Assembly (NCBI GenBank): GCA_963575745.1
Contig: CAUYUJ010016361.1
Coordinates: forward strand, 149,265 to 213,264
Direction: 5' to 3'
DNA from: Prorocentrum cordatum
Taxonomy: Eukaryota > Sar > Dinophyceae > Prorocentrales > Prorocentraceae
DNA: 64,000 nt
Shown here one piece after another: positions 30,240 through 41,169 of the stretch (position 1 is the first letter of the stretch; every line of letters starts with the position of its first letter). The translations under genes and the position numbers were made by a program. A model generated the notes under the pieces. The model was not told the origin of the DNA and did not search any database. It saw only the letters and a program-made list of their open reading frames with translations.

Positions 30240-31965
30240 CTCCAAGACGGCTAAGATGACCCCAAGATGCCTCAAAGGCGGCCCAAGATGCACCCAAGAC
30301 GGCCTAAGATGACCTCAAAATGGCCCACGACGGCCCAAGAAGCCCCAAAGAGGCCTCCAAGACGGCCCAAGAGGCCTCCAAGAGGTCCTGCAGGAGGGCC
30401 CGACGAGGCCAACATCAGTGGTTGTCCTTAGGTGTTTGAAGGATTTTAGCATTTGCTTCTTTTCGGTATTCCGACGGCCCAAGACGGCCCAAGAGCCCCC
30501 CAAGATCGCCCACGAGGCCTCCAAGATGGCCCGCCCCAAGAGGGCCCAAGAGGCATCCAAGACGCGCAAGATGGTCTCCAAGGCGCCTAAGATGGCCCCA
30601 AGATGCACCCAAAACGGCCCAAGATGCACCCAAGACGGCCTAAGATGGCCTCAAGATTGCCCAAGACGACCCAGAAGGCGTCCAGGAGGTCTTCCAGGAG
30701 GGCACGAAGAGGCCAAAATCATTGTCCAAAAGGTTGTTGACAGATTTTGGCGTTTGCTTCGTCTCGGCATTCCGACGGCTCAAAAGGCGCAAGAGAACCC
30801 CAAGATCGCCCAAGAGGCCTCCAATATGGCCCCTATGACTGCCCAAACGGCTCCTGAGACGGCCCCAAGAGGGTCCCAAATCGGCCCAAGAGGCCTCCAA
30901 GACGCCCAAGATAGCATCTAAGAACCCCTGATATGCCCCACGAAAGCCCCAAGCCGACCCAGACAGCCCCCAAGACGGCTTCCGACGGCGTCAGACAAGC
31001 CAGGAACGCCCTCAGACGGCCAAAGAGGCCCCCAAGAAGCCCCCAAAGGCCCCCGATAACCCTCCAAGAGGCCCCCAGGAAGCTCCCAGGGGGCCCCAAG
31101 AGTGCCCCAAGAGGCGCTCAAGAGGCCTCCTCCTCATCCTCCTCAGTTTTCCTCATCCTCCCCCTTCTCCTTCTTTTCTTGCTCCCCCATGCCTTTCCCG
31201 AAGTCTTTCCAAACCGACTCGGGGAACAACTGGCCCGCCACCCGGAAAGATCTTCCAGCTTGCCCAACGGTTGTTGCCAAGAGTTTGTCCTGCTCCTGAC
31301 AACTCCAAGATGGCCTCCAAGACGGATCAGATGGCCCCAAGGTGCCTCCAAGATGGCCCAAGATGCCTCCAAGTCGGCCTACGATAGCCTCAAGATGGTT
31401 CAAGACGGCCCAAGAGACCCCCAAGAGGTCCTCCAAGAGGTCCTCCAGGGGGGCCCGAAGATGCCAAAATCATGTGTTGTCCCTGGGTGTTTGAAGGATT
31501 TTAGCATCTGCTTCTTTTCGGCCTTCCGAAGACCTCAAGACGGCCCAAGAGGCCCCCAAGATCGCCCCCAAATCGCTCACGAGGTCTCCAAGATGGACAC
31601 ATGACGGCCCAAGAAGCCCCCAAGAAGGCCCCAAGAGGGCCCCAAGACGGCCCAAGAGGCCTCCAAGACGGCCAAGCTGGCCTCCAAGACGGACCCGAAG
31701 CGCCCCAAGGGAGCCCCAAATCGGTTCAGAGAGGCCCCCAAGACGGCTACCGACGGCGTCAGACGGGCCAGGAACGCCATAAGACGGCCAAAGAAGCCCC
31801 CGGGAATCCCCAAAATGGCCCCATGAGGCCCTCAAGAGTGCCCAAGAGAGCTCAGGATAGCCCCAACATGGTCTCCAAGACGCCCAAGAGTGCCTCAAGA
31901 GGCTCCGAAGAGGCATCCTCCCCCTTCTCCGTTTTCCTCCTTTTCCTCCTCCTCCCCTTCTTCCC

Positions 31966-32160
31966 CCCCGCGTTCCCCGAAACCTGTCCAAACCGACTCG
32001 GGGAACACATGGTCCGATAGCTTGGCCAAGCTCTAGCCCAGCTGTCGGACACATAGGCGCTTCCACAAGGGCAGGGGGCGGCGGTGACTCGCCGTAGGCG
32101 TCTTCGATCCGCCGCCCCCTATCGGTTGCCACAGGGGTGCACGGCGTGCTGGACCTTGGG
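31966..32160 (+). repeat. two-hairpin module, copy 8
   Basis: H1 is shortened at its left end (cgcgttccccgaa/ctcggggaacacatgg). H2 is complete (cagggggcggcgg/ccgccgccccct). The tail is ggggtgcacggcgtgctgga. Confidence 0.75.
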
Positions 32161-33062
32161 TTGTGCACTCCCGAACAGTTCCCATAAACCTCCAGCCCAG
32201 CCCGCCCGCCACCCGGAAAGCCCGGGAGAGTCAGGGAAAATGCCCCGTCTGTCGGTTCTCCTGCTTTCACGACGGCCCCAAGACGCCCTCCAAGACGGCC
32301 GAGACGGCTTCCAAGACGGCTCAGATGGCCCCGAGAGCGCCCAAGATGGCCCCCAAATGCCGCCAACACGGCCCGAGATGCACGCAATATGGCTCCAAGA
32401 TGGCCGGCCGAAAGATTCCAAAGAGGCCTCCAAGGCTGCCCAAGAGGCCTCTCAGAGACCTTCAGGAAAACTAGGACTGATGATTTCCCGTGCTGCGTTG
32501 CATGATGTTAGCCTTTTCGCCTTTCCAGGCTTCCGACGCATCAAGACGAGGCCCCCAAGATCGCCCGAAGATGGCCCAAGAGACCCCCAAGAGGCCCCCA
32601 GGACGACCCAAGAAGGCCCAAAAAGGCCTCAAGGCGGCCCGCAGACCTCCAAAACGATCCAAAAGCACCCAAAGATAGACCCACGACTGCCCAGGCGGGC
32701 CCCCAAGGCGGCCTCCAAAGGCCAAGAGATTCCCCAGAGGCCCCCAGAGGCTCACAAAAGGCCGCAAAGAGGCTTCACATATTTAAGCCCCCTGGGACGC
32801 CCCCAAGAAACCCACAGGAAACCACAAAACGGTCCCGAGGGACCTCCTTGACCTCCTCCTCCTCCTCGTTATCCTCCTCCTCCTTCTCCGTTCTGGCTCA
32901 GGCATTTCGGCCTGCGCTTGCAACTGCTAAGATTCAGAACGGCGCACAACAGTTGCGGGCCTTAGTGGCTCTCTTTCTTCAACTTTCAGTTTGCGGGATC
33001 TCAACCCGCCTCTGTGACGCGCTCCCTCGGGGCCTTCTCACCGCCACCACGCCGTGCGCACG

Positions 33063-34402
33063 ATGGCGGGCAAAGGCTCAGGCGGGGCCAAAGGCGGCGA
33101 CGGCCGTGTGTCGTGGCGGCCATGGCATGCGTCCTGGACGCTTTCTGGCAAGGGCGGCCAGAAGGGCGCTGGCGGAGGAGGAGGAGCTGATTCGACCCAG
33201 ACTCAGCCTCCCTGGCGCGAGCAATGGCCTGCGCTCGTTCCTGGCCCTCAGCATGCTGATGTGCGTGCTCGGCCTGCTGGGGCGTGGCAGTGCGGGGCAT
33301 GCGGCTGTCGCAAGAACAAGCACTCCTACTACTTCTGCAAGGGCTGCGGTGCTTTCCGTCATCTGCAGCTCCATCGGCATGGTCGTGCGGCCCTGGCCTC
33401 GCCCTGTTCAACGGCGCAGCTGGGGTCGCCCGCGTGCCTGGCTTGCAGCAGCCAGGGCCCGCGCCACATGTGGCCCCTGACAAGGCCCTGGCCCCATTGT
33501 CCAACCAGGAGGTGGAGTCGCCCATCGCCCTGGCTGGCAAGATGGGCAAGACGGACGAAACAAGGCGTGCTCGGTCTGCTCTCGCTGCTCGGCGACCTCC
33601 GTCCTCGAGGATCCGCTCGCTCGAGTTCAGCGGGAGCGCCTCAAGCACGGCAGGCGCCTCGACAAGGAGATCAAGCGAGTCAAGACTTTGGCAGGCCAGC
33701 TCGTCCAGCAGCGATCCTTGGGCGCGGCTGTGGGCCATGGCCTCGGAGCTTGGCCAACAGGACAAGGCCTGCGAGGGGTGTGCGAGGAAGGTGGCAGCTC
33801 CCCAGGTCAAGGAAGAGTCGACCGCAAGGGACGCCACCCCGACGCTCAAGCCGGAGGACCTTCTGGACGGCAAAGTGGACTCCTTCAAAGTTGACCTCGG
33901 CCAGGTCTTCAGCGCGAACGACGACTGCGGCGCCGAGGACTTGGAGGAGCTCAACAAGCGGAGGGACACGCTCATTGCCTCCTTCCAGACGGCGGCCAAG
34001 GACCTCTTCTCTCAGGCGGCCTCCGCCGCCAAGGAGGCCAATGAGCGCCGCGATGCTCAGGCGGCTCGCCCGGCGCTCAAGAGGCGGCGCGCAGCGGGCG
34101 GGCAGGCAGCAGGTGGCCCTCTGGTCGGGCAAAGCTCTCCAGCTGCTCAAGGTGCTGCTGAAGCCCCCTCGACTGAGGCCCCACGATCTGCTGGCGCCTG
34201 CCCGCCCCCCGACGCCGCGGCCGAACAGGCCGACGTCGGCGACGGCAATGGGCCCCCCGGCGCCTTGGGGGAGCTCCTGGCCAGCGTTCGCGCGGACGCG
34301 GCTAAGATCATCGCTGATCAGGCGCCCCCCCCCGCAACCGACATGCGACGGGTCGCGTCGCGCGGCGGGCAATTGCGCGGGGGGGGGGGGGGGCGCCAGT
34401 AG
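33063..34402 (+). pseudogene. LINE-B ORF1: zinc-finger, RNA-binding-type protein, frameshifted
   Basis: The ATG at 33063 opens a Gly/Ser/Trp-rich N-terminus leading to a four-Cys finger of RanBP2-like spacing, WQCGACGCRKNKH followed by YYFCKGCGAF (Cys at about 33291, 33300, 33336, 33345). The reading then moves to another frame. At about 33565-33715 a third frame gives CSVCSRCSAT and a basic coiled segment RERLKHGRRLDKEIKRVKTL. From about 33740 to the stop at 34402 a further frame gives an acidic and helical C-terminus with VDLGQVF, LEELNKRRD and RPALKRRRAAGG, followed by an Ala/Pro/Gly tail. ORF1 proteins package element RNA. Poly-G at 34380-34393 precedes the stop. Confidence 0.65.
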
Positions 34403-34799
34403 CATCGCGTTAGTCTATCCAGCCAGCCCGTGCAGTCCTCGTCCTCGGCTGGAGCGGGGCGCCGCCATACCTGGCGACGCCAGGCCTCTGATCGGTTTTT
34501 ACCGTTTGGCCCTGGGTCCAGGGTCACTGCGGGGGGTGCGTCGGGCACCCCCAGGCACCATTGCCAAGGGGCCCCTGGCGCCTCCTGTGCAAACACCTCA
34601 TCCCCGCGTTTTGCTCGACGCGGTTTCTTGAATCATGTTCAGAAAGCTGGAGGCTTCATGACCGTCGAAGGGTCGTCGCAGCAGCCTGCGAGATCGCCGA
34701 CGCCCACGCAGTCAGCCAGCAACATGTCACTCCCCAGGCCTTCTGACCAGCCCCCGTTGCCTGGGGCGGGGCGCCTATCAAACCAGGCCGCCGCCCACC

Positions 34800-35310
34800 C
34801 CGAGGCCCCTCCCCCGGATCAGTTTTCCTTGGGGGTTAAGACTGTCAATGACAACGCTTGGTCCTCGGTGAAGGAACGGCCGCCTCAATGCTCGGCGCAC
34901 GCTGTGCTCGTCCAGGAACGCAAGATACAGGGCGAGGACGCTCTGGCCGTGGCGTCACAATGGCGCATCAACAATGGTTGGAAGTCTCTCTGGATTCATG
35001 GCGCGATTGGACCTGGAGGGGGGCCGTCGGCTGGCGTTGCGATTTTTGCGAGGGCCCGGTTAGGCCTGCGCGCGCCCTCCCGACGGCATGTCCATCTTCT
35101 CTCACAGGGCAATTGCTGGTATAGTCCACCCGCCTGGAGGTCAGTCTGTCCTGGTGTCGTCGGTCTACCTCGGAGACTCTTCGCGGCCCGACGGTTTCAA
35201 TTTGGTCATACTGGGGCACCTTGGTGCGTCTCTGTCTGCATGTGGGCTGCATTTGTGCTAGGGGGCGACTTTAACCAAGGGCCCGATGCCCAAGCCGCCG
35301 TCGCACGAGC
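34800..35310 (+). pseudogene. LINE-B endonuclease (APE-type), frameshifted
   Basis: The N-terminal strand reads FSLGVKTVNDNAWSSVKE (about 34824-34877), matching the N-x-x-S/A-W start of LINE endonucleases. LVQERKI (about 34910) supplies the catalytic Q-E of the E-containing motif, and GPSAGVAIFAR the G-G-V-A-I strand. A different frame (about 35103-35240) reads HRAIAGIVHPP then SVLVSSVYLGD. Another gives LGGDFNQGP (about 35262-35288), the G-D-F-N catalytic motif. The closing S-x-I-D-Y motif was not found. In an active element it nicks target DNA. Confidence 0.7.
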
Positions 35311-35969
35311 GGCGTCAGACTCTGGTGGGCAAGGCCCGTGTTAGGGCCCAACGGGGGAAAACCGATGTCCTCAACGATGTTCTTTCGGTGGCCTACAATC
35401 AATGTGCCAACGCTGCTGAACGTGAATTGTGTAAAGTCATGGGAATTACTCTACCGCTCTATGGAGCTATGGGGGAAGGAAGTAATGCTGTGGCGGCGCC
35501 CCGTCCTGGGGCGTGACCGAGGCGCGCCTCGCTACCCAGTGCTTCGCATCATGCGGTGGCCCAACTCCAACTTTCCAGCTGTTCTTGGGCTCCGTGCAGG
35601 TGGCGAGTCGGACCGGCTGGAGGCCGAATCACATTCTTCCAGTTGCGCGGGTGGGCCTGGGAGGAGTGGCCAGAGGGGGTGGGGAGGTCTCTCGTCTGCC
35701 GTGGATGCTACTGCTCAGGCCTTCAGTGTTCCTCCGCCTGCCGTCGCCTCCAACCGGGGCGACTTCGGTGGGTTGTTCACTGACGTGGCCCCGTCGATGC
35801 GAGCTTGGCGTGATGACCCCCAGGCTTCTGACGTTTTCCTTTTGTCCTTGGGGCAGCAGATCCAGGACGACCTCGGGAAGCGCGTTAAAACCTTGGGGCT
35901 CGTAGGGCCCATCAGATCTCCAAAGTTCCCGCGGCTTGGAGGCCTACCAGCACCTTCGACAGATGTGGG

Positions 35970-37500
35970 TCCTTGGTCTCCGACCCCCAGGAGCTGCTCC
36001 GTTCGGAGCGCGACATGTTCGGGGCCCTCTGGAGGGCCCATGAACCCCCTGGGCGCCTGCGGTGCTCTAGGCTGGAACCGCTCCCCTCGATGTCCCCCGA
36101 TGAGATTCGGAGGATCTCGCGATCCTTTTCCGGGGGGTCAGCTTTCGGGCTGGACGGCTTCCACATGCGGCGCGACCAGTATATGTCCGACGCCTCGCTG
36201 CAATGCTCGGCGCAGATTTTCTCGGTGGCTGAGTCCGCGGCGCTCCTTCCCAAGCAGCTCCGTGTTTTCATTGTGGCTTTGATTCCTAAACCAGTCCCTG
36301 GATCCCGTCCGATTGGGGCCTTCGCGAGCCCCCGCCGCCTCTGGGGGCGTTGCAGGAGACCCTGGGCTGAGGCCTGGGAGCTTGATCACGATCGGCCTTA
36401 CTGGGCCGCTGGGAAATTTACAAGCGCCACGGACACTGCGCGGAGACAGGCTGCGAAATCGGAGACCAGCACGGTCTCGCAGCTCCACTCAGGAGGATTA
36501 TTCTGGGACATGCTGGAATATTACGAGCAGAACCCCTTCGCGCTGCTCGAGCAGCGGTGCCGCGGGTTTAACATCCACCCTGTTATGACGAGGGTCTGTC
36601 TCTGCGCCTACCGCTCGGCCAAAATCATGGCCCTGTGCGGTGTGGTCGCCCCCGCTCTTCACGCCGGGTTCGGCGTTGTGGCTGGATGCTCGATGGCGAC
36701 TTCGATGATCAAAGTGTCCGGGATCGATTCGTTTGACACCGTGCCCCGGGGGCCGAATGCCGCTCTCGATATCTATCTATACCGATGACTCGGGATTGAA
36801 TTGCGAAGGCGCCATCAGCCACATTGCATCCAGCCTCCGTGTTTCTGCGGAGGCCTTGCGAGTTGCCATCGCTGATATGATGCAGGCCAAGATTTCCGTG
36901 GACAAGGTTGCTTTTGTTTGGAGCTCCAGGGTGGTCGCTTCCCGTCTCCAAGACGAGTTTGGGGCCCTTGTTGGGCCGCGGTGCGTAACCACGGTCAACC
37001 TGGGGATCGATGTTAAAGCCGGCCTGCCTCGCAGGGTGCGCGGTAAAAAATGGCAAGGCGAAGGCTCGCATCTCAGCGGCGGCGCGCCGGACACGCCGCC
37101 TCGCTAAGCAGCGGCCTGAGGCCGTCGAGCGACGAAGGTTTTTTATCAAAGGCCCCCTCGCGGGCCTGCTGCGCGGCTCCGAAGCCCACGGGATGTCGGA
37201 TGCGAGATTGACCAAAGCTCGCCGCATGTGCGCCTCGACGGTGAAGCCTTCGAGTGGAAATCTAGTTTTTCCATTCTGACCCGCATTGAAAACCATCCTG
37301 CTTGGTTTGGCAGTGTGGCCCCCATCGTTCGGCATTTTAAGGAACTTCGGCTTCTCCAAACTCGGGCTGCCCCGTGGGCTCTATCTTGGGAGCAAATCAG
37401 GACTTGCATGGAGTGCTGCGTGTCGCTCGCCCCCGAAGTCTTGGAGATCGGTCCGAAGTCCTTTTGGAGCTATGCATTTATCGCTGCCACGACTTAACTG
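35970..37500 (+). pseudogene. LINE-B reverse transcriptase, broken at the YTDD motif
   Basis: From 35973 one frame carries AFGLDGFHMRR (A-x-G-x-D-G), VALIPKPVPGSRPIGAF (L-x-P-K and R-P-I), RRLWGR, a W-E-x-D segment, FWDMLEYYE (D of motif A), and AGCSMATSMIKV (G-C-S motif). It stops at about 36788. The catalytic Y-T-D-D is in the next frame at 36778-36789, just past a tatctatc duplication that accounts for the shift. Downstream, NLGIDVKAG (about 37000-37026), a basic RRTRRLAKQR region and W-rich pieces to about 37500 correspond to the thumb and linker, again in changing frames. The RT would use the nicked target end as primer. The stretch 35310-35970 is linker without clear motifs. Confidence 0.8.
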
Positions 37501-37879
37501 GTATATGGTAGACCCCTTTCACTCTGGTGGACGAAGATGGTAAACCTATTCTCATCATGCTCACACCTCCTGCTCTAATGAATCGGTTCCTCAACGCATC
37601 GGTGTTGAAATGGTTGGAGACCGAAGTGGGCTCCAAGTATTGCGACGGTCGCCGGCTTGTTTCGACATTATCTCTCGGGCCCTTGCCTCCAAACAAATAT
37701 AGGAAAAAAACGGATCTGTTCGTGCTGTTGTATGTAGGGTGAGTTGGCCTTTGGCTGGCGCTCGCGAAAAAGGGTACCTGGTGGCCGACCTTTGCCTTTT
37801 GCGTGGCCAGGCTGGAGACTCAGGAACAAGACCAGAGGCTTTCGCCGAAGAGCAGCTCCCTCCGCCTGACCCAGGGGTT

Positions 37880-38340
37880 TGGGAGCTCTCAGGGAGGTTG
37901 TACGGCGACGGGTCCTGTTTCAGGTCTGAGATCAAGGACCTCTCTAAGGCTGGATGGGGACTTGTTTGGCTCAGCGAGAGTGGTAGAGTTTTGGCTAAGA
38001 TGTACGGGCCGTTAAGAGGTTTTTTTCCTCAAACGAGTGTTGCTGCTGAATGTGCTGCCCCTGCTAATGCTGCCGCAGTCTTGTATGGAGCTGCTGATTT
38101 TTCTCTTCCGATTGCCAGGTAGTGGTCAACGAATTCGGCAAATATCACCAAGACCGCCTCCACCCTAACAGGCCCTACGCTGGACTTGTTATGCAGGCGG
38201 ACGCTTTCGGTCAGGGCTTTTTCCGTGGTGTCTCCAAGGTTTGGGCACACAGGGAGGACGACGAGGCCCTTCCGTGGGCCGAGCGACTCCACATCATCGG
38301 AAGCAATGCAGCTGACGGCGCCGCCAAAGAAGGCGCTCTA
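37880..38340 (+). pseudogene. LINE-B RNase H
   Basis: YGDGSCF puts the first catalytic Asp at about 37907. AGWGLVWLSESGRVLAKMYG is the antiparallel strand pair, and VAAECAA gives the Glu at about 38048. After a frame change SSDCQVVVNEFG supplies the third acidic residue at 38110-38112. VSKVWAHRED has the His of K-V-x-A-H at about 38248, and IIGSNAADGAAKEGA holds the last Asp at about 38314. All four acidic positions are present, so the domain was intact before one frameshift between 38050 and 38105. It degrades template RNA. Confidence 0.8.
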
Positions 38341-38419
38341 ATGCATCCCAGGCTGTCTGAGACGGAAACAGCTGGGATCGATGTTGTATGTTCGGTCTCT
38401 CGCGCGGTCACCCGTCTGG

Positions 38420-38873
38420 CTGCGCATCTGATGTAAAGATGGCCTCGGACACATTTCGAGGGGGTTGCCCGTGCCGAGCCCCCGCCCCCGAAGGTCAAAG
38501 ATCCGAGGCCACCGCATGTTTGGAGTTGGGTCGGGCGCTACTGGCAGTGTTGCCACTGCCTCCGTGGTCCCGCTCCTCGGCTAAGCCAGCTCCAGGAATT
38601 TGCGACCGCCTTTTAAGAGTTGATCCCGCAAGGTTGCGGGAGCTCGAGCATCGCTGCCTCGTGGTAGATTTCAGCGACGGAAGTTTCGCGTGTGTCTGCC
38701 GGGTCTGTGCCGCGTTCACGACTGGAGGTCAGATGAGGCGGCTTGCTAAGCGATGCTTTGGCAGCCCGCCTGCTCGGAACGAAGTTTGGACGAGATTGGG
38801 CAAAGGTCTCCACCCTGATCTCAAGAGGGTCTGGGTCACTGCCGATCTCGAAACTGTTTGCCCCCTATGAGGG
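38420..38873 (+). pseudogene. LINE-B ORF2 C-terminal region with Cys motif
   Basis: A third frame runs to the stop at about 38870. It contains LRELEHRCLVVDFSDGSFAC then VCRVCAAFTTGG, with a second Cys after RRLAKRC, and ends GKGLHPDLKRVW. The C-x-x-C then C spacing and the closing G-L-H-P motif have parallels at the end of LINE-A (about 5534). Its function in the element is not known to me; a nucleic-acid-binding finger is likely. Confidence 0.6.
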
Positions 38874-38880
38874 GCTCTGT

Positions 38881-39100
38881 GGCTGTAGATGTCAAACAAA
38901 TCCTTCTCCTTCTCCTCTGTGTCATCCTCCTTTCTCTTTCGCTCCAAGGTGTTCCCCAATGGGGTTCCACAACAGCTGGGGGAACAAATAATCCAATAGC
39001 GTGGCCAGACTTCGCCCAACGTTTGGCCGCATGGGCGTTTCCAAAAGGCAGGGGGCGACGGTAGTTCGCCGTAGGCGTCTTCGATACTCTTCAAGCCCTC
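38881..39100. repeat. degenerate two-hairpin module after LINE-B
   Basis: ggtgttccccaatggggttc and gggggaacaaataatccaatagc resemble H1. ggcagggggcgacggtagttcgccgtaggcgtcttcgata (38 to 40 nt in all) resembles H2, without its right arm. LINE-B therefore also lies inside the module-plus-array landscape. Confidence 0.55.
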
Positions 39101-40670
39101 CCAATGTTTGCCGAGAAGGGACGCCCGCGCGAAACAACACGGCGACCATGCGCGGCTGCCTTTGCGGGGAGCCACCACGGCACATCACGCTTAAGGGACG
39201 GCGCTCTCGCGCGACCTTTGGGCGTGCGGCTTACGCGCGAATGTCGGCGCAGTCGGCTCAATTGTTCGGCGACGCCTAACCGCTCTCGGCGGCGCGCCCA
39301 GGGAGGAAGTGAGAAGGGGTCGGCCTTCTCAGAGGGTGGCGGCGCTTCTCAGAAAGCCCCGCCCCCTCTGCTTTGCCCCTGGGCGCGACGCCGATGTACA
39401 TGTACACCAACACACCGGTACTGACAGAACCATCCTCGACCTAGACTCGGCGCATAGTTCCCCAGAAAGAACACTGCGCAGACCAAGACTTGCGGAGGTC
39501 CGCGCAAGTTGCTTGGGTCCGCGCTGGAGCTCCCCTGGCGCGTCTCGATCGCCAGGGGAACAGGATCCAGTGCCAACCCACGCAATCCGGGCGGCCCTCC
39601 GAAAAGTCAGACCTGGCTAAAGTAAGTCAGCGGTGGTGTGTGGACCTCGATATGGTAGGAGCCCGTCCACCAGAAATCCTCCACAAGAAACCCAACCCTG
39701 AGACCCCACTCTCCATAGCAAAACCATCGAAACACAAAAAACCCAGGGCACCCTGGAGGCAAGCAGGGTGTTTCTTGGCATGGGTCTCCACTGTACGAGG
39801 GTCACTGAGGTCTCGTCTCGACCCCCTCCCCGGCGGCAGCTCTTCACCCCAGACTCGTATTTGTTCGTGGTCCTGGGGCCCGAAAACTGTCTTGTGAGGC
39901 CCAAGTTAATTTCTCAGTTCTTTCATCACAACATTTTCCAGGACCAAACTCTATACACCGACGCGTTTTCTGGCCCCGCACCCACATTGGCACAGGAAAG
40001 CGGATCCTGGTGTATACGGGATCCTGATGTATACATGTTTCGTGGTTTCTCAAGGAACACGGGGACACAAAGTATACACTACACCACCCCGGCGTCGTCC
40101 CCGACCCCCAAAAAGTCCTAGGATTGAGAAGCAGCCCGCCACTGGCAATATGCTCCAATTTCGGACAATCAACAAAACAGCGACTTCCGACCAATTTGCG
40201 CCCTTGGCTCTGCAGCGGCACGGTGCATAGGCCACAGAATACCTGTCATGTCAAGGGTTAGCGAAACGAGTAAACAAGCGGAATGATCCGAGCGATAGTG
40301 GCTCTGTGACTGAGCTGACGCAGCTCAAGTCGCTGGGGAACGGCTGAAACTGAGAGGACCAGTCCGCTCGAAGGAGCGCATTCGTGAACTATTCGTGATG
40401 ATGCGCGTGACCAGCCCCCGCCCACCCCTCCCCCCACCACCCTAGCCACGCACTTTCTTCTTCGACAGGGAAGAAAGCAAAAACTGATTCCAGTCCGTTT
40501 GCAGCCTGGGGACGGCGCCCCCCCGAGTCCTCCTTGCTCTCCGACGCGCCCGCGGCCAGGGCGGCCTCCTGCGCAAGGGGCCAAAATATTCCCCTCGCCC
40601 GCGGGCGAAAACAACCGTGACCGAGAGGGAGCGCGGTGGCGGCGGAGCGATATCAGGCAGAACATATACT
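39101..40670. other. no gene recognised
   Basis: There is no conserved frame or domain on either strand. Minor features are a tandem pair gtgtatac/gggatcctg at about 40000-40040, a short inverted repeat caccctggaggcaagcaggg at 39748, and a segment gcgcgaatgtcggcgcagtc at 39234 that recurs in similar form at 59084. Confidence 0.5.
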
Positions 40671-40710
40671 CCAGATAATATCCCGCTATGTGCGACCTAT
40701 CGTGCGCTAC

Positions 40711-40742
<32 letters not shown>

Positions 40743-40784
40743 TATAGAACCATCGCGCGCTTCGCGCGCGCTCAGGTTCTAGCA
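40711..40784. repeat. (AT)n plus GC-hairpin module, copy 1
   Basis: About 30 bp of (AT)n is followed by tatagaaccatc, gcgcgcttcgcgcgc and gctcaggttctag. The outer arms tagaacc/ggttcta and the inner gcgcgc/gcgcgc arms can form a nested hairpin. Confidence 0.8.
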
Positions 40785-40974
40785 GGCCCCAGGCCTTGAC
40801 GAATTCACTGCTCTACTGAAGCAGTGGACCACAGTCCACGCATGCCAATCTGCATTTCGACAGGCCTTCGAGGAAAATGGTTGTGTAGGGGGGCGGAGGC
40901 CGTATGAATCGGGTTCCCACAACCTTCTGGGAGCATGGGTTTGGGGCGTCTTGGGGGGCCTGTTGGGGCGTGCC

Positions 40975-40975
40975 G

Positions 40976-41007
<32 letters not shown>

Positions 41008-41098
41008 GTCGTAATGTCGTCGTCGCCCATTGGGGCGCGCCGTCGTCGTCTTCGTCTTCGTCGTCGTCGTCGTCTTCGTCGTTTCGTCGTCGTCATCG
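40975..41098. repeat. (GTC)n microsatellite, interrupted
   Basis: Two runs of gtcgtc/cgtcgtc triplets are separated by a short non-repetitive stretch (cccattggggcgcgcc). Confidence 0.9.
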
Positions 41099-41169
41099 AT
41101 TCGAGATGGCACGTGGGGCAGCTTTGTGCGAAACGATCTGCGGAGGACCGCGAGAAGGTGATCAGTCAT

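Larger units (their letters stand above)
29240..33000. repeat. CCAAGA/GGCC array, forward orientation, continued
   Basis: Same array type as 16.5-26.9 kb, interrupted by short pyrimidine-rich stretches (ctcctcctcatcctcc and similar) that precede H1 hairpins at 29331, 31190 (partial) and 31966. A MITE is inserted at 30068. It fades out at about 32820 into CTC triplets, just before LINE-B. Confidence 0.8.
33063..38880 (+). mobile_element. LINE-B: non-LTR retrotransposon with ORF1 and ORF2, frameshifted
   Basis: Domains appear in canonical order on the plus strand: a zinc-finger ORF1 (33063-34402), AP-like endonuclease (about 34800-35310), RT (about 35970-36810, extending to 37500), RNase H (about 37880-38340) and a C-terminal Cys motif (about 38580-38870). 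Total length of about 5.8 kb is normal for a full-length element. At least eight frame changes make this copy inactive, yet motif preservation shows it is far younger than LINE-A. The 3' end is probably just after the ORF2 stop near 38870. No poly-A tail is seen; the sequence runs into ttctccttctcctc. Target-site duplications were not identified. Confidence 0.85.
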
